Positions 1 to 10,948 of a stretch of 64,000 bases of DNA are shown here, one piece after another; positions within the stretch are counted from its first letter, which is position 1; each line of letters begins with the position of its first letter. The notes below the pieces were generated by a model. It was given only the letters and a program-made list of their open reading frames with translations, was not told the DNA's origin and searched no databases. The stretch covers positions 310,001 to 374,000 of the forward strand of contig JAGPNK010000022.1 in NCBI GenBank assembly GCA_020746835.1. Direction: 5' to 3'. Position numbers and translations under genes: made by a program. Origin of the DNA: Stachybotrys elegans (lineage: Eukaryota; Ascomycota; Sordariomycetes; Hypocreales; Stachybotryaceae).

Positions 1-840
1 CTCTCGATCTAAGGTCTCTGATGCAGCAGCCACGCGCTTCCAAACCGGGTCTTTGACTTTGGTTGTGTAGTTGGTTAGATAGTATACAAGCGCCATGGTC
101 TTACACTGGGTCGCAATGAATAATATATTATGGTTGTGGTATAGCCCTACTATAAGTGCCTTGTTCTATCTGTTTACTATATTATAAGACTGTTAAATCT
201 GAAATGTACTATCTGGGTTAAATACTATCTTTTTAATAAGCCTCTATGGAGTGTTGAAGCAGTAGAGTCTCTATTTATAGTCTTGCCTTTCTAGCAAATA
301 CTTTATATATATTAGGCTATATATATATATTTAGGTAGCTCTAGTATAGAAGTTGGCTTTTTTATTAAAGGATGTAATAAACTGTTGGCTATTTTCAAGC
401 AGTTATAAGATATTTACTATTATTAATCTCTTTACTTAAACTATATAAAAGGCTTCTTAGTTTAGATTCTACTTATTCTAATATAATAATCTAGTTAGCT
501 TTACTTAATGAAGTTAAAGCCACTTGGATATATATTATAATAGTGGGCTAGTGAAGTTGGTTTAGATAGTAAAGGCCTTACTTACCTTGGAGAAAACGCT
601 ATTAATATATATAATAATACTATTATAATATATATTAGAATCCTTACCTTATATATTAGCTAGGACTAAGCTTAGCTTTATATTCCCTTATAACCATAAT
701 AAGCTATAAATGTAAAGTGCTTTTCTTTTATTAGTTTTAATAGTGCTAAAGTATTAGCTTATTTAACTAAATATAGTATTATTTCAGACGGCATTACTTC
801 CTTTGGAAATGGCGGCACCCACTTGCCTATTTAGGAAATT
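1..840. repeat. AT-rich, RIP-like block
   Basis: From base 1 to about 785 the sequence is dominated by A/T with very frequent TA steps and stretches of alternating TA (for example around 300-335 and 600-640). No frame stays open for a useful distance. Composition returns to near 50% GC abruptly at about 785-840. This is what repeat-induced point mutation leaves behind in a filamentous ascomycete (CpA to TpA changes in duplicated DNA). No transposon protein can still be read, so the parent element is unknown. Confidence 0.6.
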
Positions 841-2540
841 CCTCTAAGGGGTAATTCTCGGCTGCAAACCCCTCGCTGCTTTTTTGTCGCCCATAAATGG
901 AACCGAGCCCCCATGTCCCTTGCTTTGTACCTCCAAGTTCTTTACGTACCTATGGACTAGTGCCTGGCACCATGCATATTTATCCACCAGGACACGACAA
1001 GGTCCATCGCACCTACCCTCAGCCTCAACCATTCACACTCTTCGCCACATCGACATATGCCCTTCCAGTTCATGCAACAAAGTTACCTTGGATTATCCTG
1101 CCAACCTCTTGGTGCGTTACATCCATTGCTACCCGTGATCCTTACTCACATTGACAGCTTTCATGACTTCTCTTCTGGTGACCTTCAGAGGGAGAGGAAT
1201 GAGCTGGTAAAGGAGCAGAGGCAGCTTCCAACAAGACTGACTCCTCATTCTAGACCCTCGGCCCCATTGCCGACATACGCATCGACCAGGATGACGCCTT
1301 TCCAGGACTCTAATATTTGACGATTTTATTCTCTCCAGGCATGAGGCCAAGCGGCCCCAACTACTCCATTGCTTACCTGACTTGGTAAATTTGGTAACGC
1401 TCGATTACGCCAAGGCCCACGACATCAAACACTCCCCCCCTTGGAACTCCTTATTGAGCATTCCACGACGCGTTGCTGCCACTTCTAGCATAGGTCGTGA
1501 CTAACGAGAAACGAGATGGAGCTGGTATATCAGCCGCTATGCAGCTTCTGTACTTTAAAACCGCGCATGATGGATCCTCGAGGTGAACATGGCCCTGACG
1601 CCATCAACGTAAACCCTGTGCGTCATTCGTTCTATCTGCCATTCTCTGTTTTTTCTATTCTTCTATACACGATGTTAACCCAAAGCCTAGGCACCTGCCC
1701 TTAGACTACTTCTTTTGTGGCTTTTCAATGGGCAAAGCGTTCCACAGACATGATAAGGAGGGATAGGCTGTCGGAGCTGGTCCAATTTGATTTCGTCAGT
1801 CACGCTTGGCCTGTCTTGTCTCTATGGAGATAAACATGGGGCTTGTTAAAGGGGCAATGCAGTAGATCGAGGCTTACGACACCAGATCATGATTCCGTGC
1901 ATTGTGCCAGGCCAAAAGGTGCCCGGCGACCCCGAAGGTGGGCGGATACACAGAAGACCCTCGAGCATCAGACAGGCCCTGCATTACGACCGTGTAACTC
2001 AGGAGCTTCCCCGCTAGGATATCTCGGACAAGTGGCGATGAGAATGAGTCTTCCCTCTAGCGAACTTCTCAACTCTATCTCTACAACAACAAAGGAGCTC
2101 GCTAGGGAAGGCATTCAGGATATTCACTCTCCTAGGTCATTTGGCGAAACGAGGAGGGCAGAGCGGCCAAGCAATGACTGTGTGCCAGCTAAGGTGTATT
2201 CGGCCCAGTCTATAATGGAATGGTCAGCCCACCATCATGATCCCTCGATTGGAGAAGCCCACTTGGCCACTGGGAGGCCTCGTCAGCTTTCCACCTGGAA
2301 CGAATCCTGGTGGCCGGGGGCTTCTTACTGTAGCCCCTGATCATTTCCACAGGTTGCAAATCACAACTAGCGCCAGTTTGTGTGAAAAGGGTCAAACTGG
2401 TTTACCAAATCGTCAGATGGGGATTGGGGGCATATAGGCTCCATTGCTATTTTGTTGGCAGATTACGAGGTTGCAACCATTGAGCGGGCCCCGAAAACAC
2501 GGTATATCTTCTCTCACTCCCTTCACACTGCTTCGAGTTA
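841..2540. other. intergenic, no supported gene
   Basis: Normal base composition. Several open frames of 60-165 codons exist (the longest about 1843-2340 on +), but the longest begins at TTG, and none shows a recognisable motif or convincing introns. The last 300 bases probably hold the promoter of the Myb-like gene. Confidence 0.4.
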
Positions 2541-2545
2541 GATGC

Positions 2546-2553
2546 TTATAAAA
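2546..2553 (+). promoter_or_regulatory. TATA-like box of the Myb-like gene
   Basis: TTATAAAA lies 77 bp upstream of the start codon at 2630, followed by a CT-rich leader and a CCATCAATATGG start context. Position and leader composition are those of a fungal core promoter; no other element was identified. Confidence 0.4.
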
Positions 2554-2629
2554 TTCAGTGATCGGAAATATTCTCTCTGCATCAACAAGCTGCTGATACT
2601 CTCAGCCCCTTGGGCCTTCTCCCATCAAT

Positions 2630-4466
2630 ATGGATTTAAAGTTCCAAATACACAACGTGGTCTCTATGCAAAAGCGTTGTCAAGAAAAGGAGGCAAAGCA
2701 AGAGCATAGGAACAATGCCCGACATGCCCAGGACAGATCCAGGGACCTTCAGCAGCAGCTTCATATTTCGCGAGATACTTCCAAGCCATTACAAAGCCGC
2801 GAGGTCTTCTACGCTCGACAGGTTCCCAATATGAGCGCCAACTCAATATTCGGTCAGTTGCAATATGTTTCTATACTTCCGAAAATGATTCTGATGCCAA
2901 GTAGAAGCCAATGATTGCTACGAGATCAAGGCAGCCTCAAATGGTGGCAACGCCTACGATATCGATGTGGTTTCCAATTCCATTGGAATGAACGTAAACA
3001 ACACAGACCTGGATTCGCCAGTTTCCCTTTCCTGGCTCGAAGCTACCTGCGATCAGGAGAGCTCAGTTTCATGGCCGCTTTTTTCCTACGAACAATACCC
3101 GACAGAAAATGAATCGAAAAAGATGGAGGGTGACCTAGAAACTAACTGGCTGTTGAATAAGGCACACGAAGGAACAGAACCTGGCGTACTTCAGGCCCCT
3201 GGATTCAGGATATTAGGCGAACATACTGGGCTCGAGACATTCACAGCGTCGTTGAGCAATACTACGACGGAAGGTGCGTGAGAGAATCAACTTTCTATGC
3301 CACTTCAGAGACTAACAGCAGAAATTATGGAAGTGGATATAAACACCACGGATCGTGAAGATGCTGGAATTGCGCTGAAGCGGCCCGTGAAGGCCGCCAT
3401 GATGCACTCGACTGACCTTCAGAGCCAAGAGGATAGCGCTGCGGTTTCGGTGATCCTGTCTTCAACCGAATCAACTTCATTCATGAAGAGCACACCCGAA
3501 GCCAAAACTTGGCTGTATCCGCCACCGGATGGGGCACTATGTGGTGTCATCTCCGACCGTTCATCCCTTGGGTCCAGTGACCACTCTATTTCGGTTGAAC
3601 ATACAACCTGGGATTTTCAGGCCGAGAGAAGAGGATCTGATGCAACTTCCATTGATCTTGGAGACCTCAAGGTTGGTCCAGCCAGCGATGAAGACAGATG
3701 TGCCAACCCTGAGGGTCCCAAACGTCGCAAGGCTACCAATGCCATAGGACCAGTTGACAAGACTGTGGCTATGGAACGATCTATTATTCCAGCGATAGAC
3801 TCTCCGGAAACAAGAGATGTCCTTCCCGAAACGCTGCTTCCCGACAACAATATGTCATCGAACCAAGCATGCACCAGCTGTGGTATCAATCGCGTACAAT
3901 TATTACGGCTCTCACAGAACGTCTTGTCACTGGCTAATCTTTCGGACATTGACTCATTGGTAGCTTTGCTTGTTGATGGCAGATCGATCTCCGAATGCGA
4001 GAGAAGAGAAATCGCACTGTACATTGCCCTTGGATCCCTTCGCGATTACATCTTAGGGCCTCAGCAACCCACGCCCGAGACTCACTCCCAAGATCTTGGA
4101 GAACCATTCGCCGCGAAAACGAGTCACCAGGACTTATTTCTTCAGCCAAGCAATGAGATGGAAACAGACGACCAGTCAGAACCAAGCCTGCCTACACCAT
4201 TATCCGATCTTGATGATTCTGGCGATGCTACCAGCGATACTAGCAGGAAGTCCTGCGATATCTATGGACGTGACCAGAATGATAACAGATCAATACAGGG
4301 CCCTCGAGCTCGCCCTTGGTCAAAGCTAGAGGAAAAGCGCCTTCGGGTGTACAAAATGGAGAACCTGTCGTGGAAAGAGATTGCAGAGAAGCTCAAACGA
4401 AGCGAGTCTGCTGTACTACAGCATTGGCGGATTATGCAGAGAGACAAGTACATTAGGCGGAGATAA
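2630..4466 (+). CDS. Myb/SANT-like DNA-binding protein
   Basis: Three exons, 2630-2852, 2905-3273 and 3322-4466, joined by GT-AG introns of 52 and 48 bp. The second intron hides an in-frame TGA and has a CTAAC branch next to its acceptor. The sum is exactly 579 codons (578 aa). The N-terminal two thirds are Ser/Asp-rich and probably disordered. About residues 370-430 form a short helical stretch around GINRVQLLRLSQNVLSL. The last 50 residues form a Myb/SANT-like helix-turn-helix: RPWSKLEEKRLRVYKM, then LSWKEIAEKLKRSESAVLQHW, with the spaced tryptophans of this fold. The domain is known for DNA or histone-tail binding, so a nuclear regulator is likely; the targets cannot be read. The first intron has a slightly unusual GTCAGT donor, so the exon 1 junction is the least certain part. 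Confidence 0.75.
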
Positions 4467-5498
4467 GAACCATCGTCTCTTACCTCCTGGGTGAAGGATA
4501 TAGACCTAAGTTAGGGCTTGAAGTAAAGCACAATAGATCAAAGTGGTCTGCAGTACAGCAGTTTACACTGAATGGCATCCTGCACTCTTAATCTCATTTC
4601 CTTTGGCATCTTTCGCAATAGCTACCTGTAGGTTATCTGACTAGAGCAGGTTTCGTAATAGTAGCGAGAGACAGAATGTGCAATTTGCTGAGTTTGCAGA
4701 TATACTGTCCAGATGCGAATTCTAAGCGCAATCAGCAGGAAACGAATCTAGCGTTTGAAATCTGGATTGGACGAAATCCATCAACTGAGGCTGATTTAAA
4801 CAGCCCAATCAGACAACTGCCGAATGCTAACCCCGTAACATCACGGTACGGCATCTTGACTGCATCAGCTGACAGTGGACCTACATAACTCCTTCCCTGC
4901 AGAACAGCAGCCTTGGATCCCAGCTTGCGACGCGCGGCATAGAGGCCCAGCATCAAGAGAATCCATTTACAAGCGGAGACTTGGCTCAAATGCGAGAGTA
5001 GCGTGACCAAATGGTGTCTATGTGGACTGGACCGATGTACGGGATACGTAAAGGGGGTGGAGCAGATGAACCTTCTCATTTGTAATGCCATTCTTTCGGA
5101 AAGTGTTGCATTTACCCTTGTAGATGTAATGAATTGATTTGGCTTATGGCATACCTAATACAGAGAATGGCCAGCATATTAAAGACAACCTGTATGCTAT
5201 TCTGGTAACAAGCCTAGTAATAGGCCTCTTGAGTTTGTTTCCAAAGTGTGATGTAACTCAAGTAAGGGAGGTAGGTCTCGTGCTAGCATGTAAGAAGCAG
5301 AGCCCTCGTACAGTTCCATCAGCTTCTTGCATCAATGCCCATGGTCGGATCCATAATTACGACGCATCCTAGTCATGTTCATGCAAGCTATTAGGAGCAA
5401 GGTAGGGCATTCAGCTAGACTGCTTTATATTGGCCCACAGATAGTAAGTCCGCTAAATTGTCAGACCGGCTTGTTCACTTTTACATTGCTCTTCGGTT
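4467..5498. other. intergenic, nothing recognised
   Basis: No open frame with family signature on either strand. Frames of up to about 119 codons (for example 4732-5091 on -) have no motif. The last 100 bases lead into a TATA and CT-rich promoter-like segment. Confidence 0.35.
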
Positions 5499-5502
5499 GC
5501 CT

Positions 5503-5752
5503 CTATATAAAGAAGCTCTGATTCCCTTCTCCCTGAGAAATTCCAACCCAGGTCTACCACTTACCCTCGCACCATTCTTCTCCTCTACCAACCCCCATAC
5601 ATAATAAGCACTTCAAACTCCTTGGGTCTTTTATCCTCAATAAGCCAAGCTCCCTTGACTTCCAACGTCCCCTACATTTCACTCGTCCCAAGAACCATGC
5701 CCTATCGCCATTCCCTCCTCCTCTCCCCTCCCCTCTCTTCCCTACCCCTCAC
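5503..5752 (+). promoter_or_regulatory. promoter-like TATA plus CT-rich leader
   Basis: CTATATAAAG at 5503-5512 is followed by CT-rich sequence, culminating in a nearly pure pyrimidine tract at about 5704-5752. This resembles a strongly transcribed fungal promoter and leader. The gene it would serve is unclear (next entry), so the promoter may be orphaned. Confidence 0.4.
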
Positions 5753-5812
5753 ACGGAGTCACATCTACACAACTCATCTTTCCATCCCGCACCATCTACG
5801 TTCTCTTCTACA

Positions 5813-6243
5813 TTGATGGAAGAGCAGCCTACCTATGTGAGTCAAGATATGTACCCTGGAAGATGCAGACATTGGCTTACATCGAACAGAGATGAACTAA
5901 CGGAAATCACTGCTTTGCCTCCCTTCTTAGGTTCAATGTTCCAGGCGCAATTATGTTATACAAAAACATACGATTGGGATATTTCAACTTGGCTTGAAGC
6001 TCTATGCAACGGGAGGCATTGAGACTGCGTTGGGAGGAAGGTCCTCTTATACATGATGGATCCGCGATATCTCCTGCCGTTCGAAAATACAACCAAGTTA
6101 AACAGAGATTCTCTGAGCAAGCTACCCTAGCCATACAGCAAGTTATCTCTGTTCGCCGAGGCTGGTTCGCACTGGTGAAGCGCCCGGGCGGGGAAACAAC
6201 AGGCGGGCAAGGGTATGAGCCTCATGACTGTCAAGACGGTTGA
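5813..6243 (+). pseudogene. possible broken gene, family unknown
   Basis: An ATG at 5813 opens seven codons, then a good donor (GTGAGT at about 5834), a CTAAC branch and a TTAG acceptor at about 5931 give a plausible intron. Each continuation stops soon afterwards. A second frame (6004-6243) encodes 79 residues with the coherent segment AVRKYNQVKQRFSEQATLAI. I do not recognise the family. The intron signals and the promoter upstream argue for a former gene; the lack of any long spliced frame argues for decay. Confidence 0.25.
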
Positions 6244-6560
6244 GCTTTAGCTGGACCCATCCCTACTCCGCCGTGCCCACCAACAGGTCTTGCAGCTGAG
6301 CCTTCGCCTTATAGTGTCCCAGGGCCCTGGCAAGCTGGTGCCGGTCCCGATTGGACACGGCGAGTCCCTAACCCGGTCACCCGTCAGGGTCAATGCCAAC
6401 GTCCTACATCGGATAGGATTCACGTCCACTGAGCTTAACAATTTCAGAGGCCTCCTCCACGTCCCGCGGTGTCAAGGCCTCCAGCCGAGCTGCCAACCCA
6501 GGCAGGCAGCAGGGGGGCTGGCAAATAAAGGGAACGCCTGCCGCTTAGCCAGTAATGTTT
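6244..6560. other. GC-rich island, possible decayed coding relic
   Basis: Local GC rises sharply. On the minus strand one frame gives a coherent run, LAVSNRDRHQLARALGHYK, interrupted by several TAG/TGA codons. It looks like a mutated remnant of a longer coding sequence, perhaps a transposable element, but no family can be named. Confidence 0.2.
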
Positions 6561-8214
6561 CATTTCTATTTCTCTAAGGGATATTACAACAAACTACATT
6601 AAATATTTTATTAAGGATTTAACTAACTCCAAAAGCCAATAACTAGGTAATATAAATGTAAGTTCAAAATATCCAAGCTACATAAGAGAAATCTCAAACT
6701 CACGTCATAAAGATGTAGCATTACTTATATTACAAGGCAAACATATTGTCTACTAAGACTCAGAGAAACTATACTATTTCAGTTAAAGCCAGGATAGTGG
6801 CCACAACCAGGTAAAACGCGTTTCTTGCAGAACACAAAGCACAATAGCAAGAGAATACTTTCTGATGTATTTAATCGAAGGGAAGCAGAACAACCCCTGA
6901 TTCGATCAAACCCCCTACAAAGGCATGATTATTCAAGCAACCCAGGCTAATACGCAGCACAGCAATCGTGAGTTACTAGGAAAAAGTTTTCTCTGTTAGC
7001 AGCCTGGAGCGGTGGGAGCCTTTCACCGCGTTGACAACTTTATGTGGTTATAACCAATCGGGACACTCTATCCTAGTATTGCCAAGGTCTTTCATCCAGC
7101 ATCTTCAAAGCATTCCAGCTGTCATTGAGAAGCTCTCCATCTGGGCTTCGTCCGTCCCGGACTGTCATTTTCCATTATTATAATTCGCTATACTGGGATA
7201 CGCTGGACTTCTATGTTCATCTTCCCGTGTATCATTTGATATTCTACACCAGTAGGCAATCTGTATTTGGACTTACACCGATTCATATATACATAATTTA
7301 AGTTCATTGCTAATTAATCAGGGTTAATAGCATTACAAAACACAGAGTGATTCCCAGAACCAAACGGAAGCAGCACTGGAGTGCTGGCAAAAAATCTATC
7401 CAGTTGTCTAGCCTCGTTCTATTAACTACTATAGTGCATAGGTATACCGTACAGGTACATAGATACACTTTGGATACCTTGCCATTGGCAAACGGTACAT
7501 TGTGTCCTTTGTCTGTGTGCACCAGTATGCTACTTTGGTATACCGTATTCTACTGGATCTAGGCTCCACTATCTAGAATTGGATGCTGCAGATCCTTAGC
7601 TATATTCATTAGAAAGAGCAGGTTTAAGATTTAGCGCTTAAAATGGCTTCAGACCCTATCTGGGCTCGATTTCCCTGTGCCTTGCTAGCGCCTTTTACTA
7701 GATGGTGGAGCCATGGAAAATAACTTTATTAGGAGCCAATTCTGAAGGTTATGTGGGTGGGACACAGAAATCGCTTACTTGCTGAGCCTTGACAAAAATT
7801 GATACCTAAAGTGTGCCTATGTACATATGTATGTATGTATGTATGCATGTACATATATTGAGGTCCAACAGTTGAGGTGATATTCATAAGCCAGGGTCAC
7901 ACAGTACCTGCGCCACAAGGGGCCAGAAATAGACCACTTGGAAGGAATTAAGTCTAAATTGGCAGAGAGTGAGCATGGGGTCTACAGTACCGGTAACATG
8001 CTCAAAAACTGATAAGCATGGTAAGAATTGGAATCCCATCGCTTGCCTACCCATATAATAGAATGAGCCAAAAGCAGCTCCAACTCTACAGCCGAATCTT
8101 GCGCTATAGATAATTGCCAAGAGCGTTGATTATAGTTACCAGGTAGCTAGGTACCTAGGTACCTGCAGTCTAGTTAGTCTTAGTTAGGAGGATCCAGATT
8201 GTGATGCTCGGTTG
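6561..8214. other. intergenic, AT-leaning, one GTAT microsatellite
   Basis: No supported gene. A short (GTAT)n microsatellite lies at about 7827-7852, flanked by GTACATAT palindromic bits. TATA-like strings at 8215-8224 and 8239-8249 probably belong to the promoter of the gene starting at 8306. Confidence 0.4.
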
Positions 8215-8305
8215 TCTATAAATACTACTTTAACTACATGGTATATAAAGTAGCCTGTGTGCCTACTTTTGACAATAAACTCTTTATACATTATCTACAC
8301 TTACT

Positions 8306-10052
8306 ATGGCTACCGTTGCAACAGCCCAATTACCTATTACTCAACCCGACCCTAAGGACTCCAAGAGTGATTCTCAGAATCACCACTCCAATGGTCTCCC
8401 TAGTCCAAGAGCCACCCCTGATGTCGATCCAGGTCGGATCCAAGCGGAGGCAGCCAGGCAGCAGGCATCTGAAAAGGGAGAAGACCCGGTAGAGCAAGAA
8501 ATCAAGAGAGTGATGCTTGCTCCTAAAGATGCATATGCAAATATTCTAGCTGTTACTGATCCTTTGAATCCGAACGAAGTGATCAACCAATGGTTTTATC
8601 TTGGATGCATGCTACATCCTAAATTCTGTCAAAAGCCTGACGCCGAAGATGCATACAAAAGTTAGTTATAAAAGGATGTTCCCATTTCCCACTAGGCTAA
8701 CCTTGATAGGGGTGCGGACTGCTGCAAAAAAGATGCATGTTGACAAGGGATCAATCGAACAGGTCAAAGCATGGGATGGCAAAACAATACTGAAAGTTCA
8801 GGAAGACGAAGAGATGAGGTCTGATGACGATGATAGTAGCGAGTCTGATGACGACGGTAGTGGCCCTAAGCAAAAAGAGGACACTGTGCTTGACCCTAAG
8901 GGGAAAGAGGACACTGTACTTGACCCTAGGGTAAAAGAGGACACTGTTCCTCTCCCTCCTAAATGGGTAACCGACGTATATAAGTCAGCAACACCATGGC
9001 TACAGATACTCAAACAGGGCACCCAAGACGAGGGTGCCATTGAGGAAGTGAAAAAGTTAAACAGTTTCATCGAAGAAAATCATCCAGCGAATAAGAAAGA
9101 GCCCGGGGAAAAAAGCAAGGCCCCCAAGAAGCAGTGGCAAATCCCCCTGGACTGGTTTCTAATGCAATATAAGGACGTCAACGAACAATATGATGCATTT
9201 GTATCCAAACCCAACGATGAGACGAAAAAGAAAGTCGAAAGCATATACAACAACATACATCATTGCATCGAACGGGACCATTTTCCTCAGAACTGGGGAG
9301 TTATGTTTAAGATGGTAGTATATCCTTGGAATACCGGTAAAGCTGCAGATGGATCCATGATTATAGGTGTCCGAAGGAACGGTGCTGGACATAGGGTCTG
9401 CGTCGAGACTAAGGAGGAGGGGCGCCTAATTCGGAGAATTATATCGGCTTCCAAGGCTGGATTCAAACAGGTTAAAGAGTACACGGCTACAGAGTATTTC
9501 AATCTTGCTGGACAGCAAAGTAAATGGACCTATGAGGATCGCGAGAACTTCGAAGAGGTACTATGGGTAACCGAAGCCCAAGGGGGAATCCGCAACGCGG
9601 CTGCCAACCGTAGGAACCCGACAGTAGATTGCTGTGTAAGGATGAAGGATGGGATCCATATCCTGACACTCTCCAATCTTTACAAAGTGCTCGGAGATGG
9701 AAGTGCCAAATCAGAGATTAAAAGGGTGTGCGACAGAGACAATATCAGCTATCCATGGAACGCCAAATACAGAGCCATTTCTTACGACAATTCTACACTG
9801 CGCAATCCAGATGGAGCAGCACCTGGCGCACCTAAACCACCGTCCAAGAAAGCCCTGGAAATTTTTGGGAATGCTGCATTTATTGGCAATGATGTTGCAG
9901 AAAATAAGCGCTTTGCTAGATTGGAAGGGGAAGTACATGGTCTGGGAATGATTATGAAAGAAATGTTAACCATCCTGGCGGAGCTTAAGAGCCAGAACTC
10001 TAAGGACCCTGAGAAGTCTAAGAACCCCGAGGGGTCTCTATTTATGACTTAG
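8306..10052 (+). CDS. degenerate J-domain-like protein
   Basis: Two exons, 8306-8660 and 8710-10052, with a 49 bp intron (GTTAGT donor, GCTAAC branch, GATAG acceptor) total 566 codons (565 aa). Residues about 64-132 look like a J domain: EQEIKRVMLAPKDAYANIL (helix I), a loop with HPK where real J proteins have HPD, then DAYKRVRTAAKKM (helix III). The Asp of HPD is needed to stimulate Hsp70, so this copy is predicted not to work as a normal co-chaperone. An acidic Asp/Ser tract and three tandem copies of KEDTVLDP or a variant follow at about residues 160-200. The 350-residue C-terminal region (with DWFLMQYKDVNEQYDAF and LYKVLGDGSAKSEI) is of unknown function. TATA-like boxes occur 60-90 bp upstream. 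Neighbours give no functional clue. Confidence 0.75.
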
Positions 10053-10948
10053 CGAATGAGGTTCCATACACCCCTGTCTTGGATTATGGTGCTGGCAACA
10101 ACACGGTCTAGAGGTATGCCTTTAAGTTTGCGATTCTATATCCGCTCTGCATTCTTCTCCTACATTGAATCTTTCAAGATTGCTCCTTCTCTATATAGAA
10201 TGATAGTATAAAATTCAAATGTTTATAATTCCACAGAGCTTATTTAAGTATTAATATGATTATGAAAAGAGGTATGCAATCTAAGGTATAGGAAGAAGTA
10301 TAGAGATAATATAGAAAAGGTAATGCCCAGTGTCCCGGCAACTAATGTAACATCCATCCCTACGTCGCGAGCCACCCTCCGTGCCGAGCCAAAATGCAGG
10401 TACTTTGCCTTCAAAAGGATCTCAAAGCCGCACACACATCCTGAACTGATTGCTTCTAGTTAGTTTCCGACAATAAATGACATCCTATACGAACGACATT
10501 CAAGCGCACCCCTTCAAATCTCCACTAACAAGCTCTTAGTCCTCCAAAAATAATTCACTGATCCTAGAAGAGCCCAGCGCCTACGATCTAGGTTCAAAAA
10601 GGCGTCATAAGCCCTGTGGTTACGATTAGGGTATGCTGAGTAACGTTAGTATATTGCTGCGACAATCAGTACATTCCAAAGAAACGGAGAGATGAATAAG
10701 GTTAGTGTTATACTAGGGACAAACAGTAGTCAGGGTTTCTTTAGTGAATAATTGCCAAGTCGCACTGTGCTCCTGGATATGTAGAGTCTTGAACTAGTGG
10801 TGCTACCGCGACTAGATCAGATTGGAATAGATAACTGCAAATTGCGTTCCTATACGCTATATGACTTGAGGGAGCTATTCCCAGTCATTCCCTCGGTGCC
10901 ACCAGTTGCTGTATTGCCCAATTCTAGACTCTCACTGAGCTAATATAG
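10053..10948. other. intergenic, nothing recognised
   Basis: AT-leaning sequence between two convergent genes. No open frame of interest; it probably contains the 3' ends of both flanking transcripts. Confidence 0.4.

Noticed and set aside
884..1350. overlapping 60-87 codon frames on both strands
   Set aside because: No start context or family signature; likely chance frames outside the AT-rich block.
1843..2340. 165-codon plus-strand open frame
   Set aside because: Begins at TTG, no motif, no intron signals; composition alone explains it.
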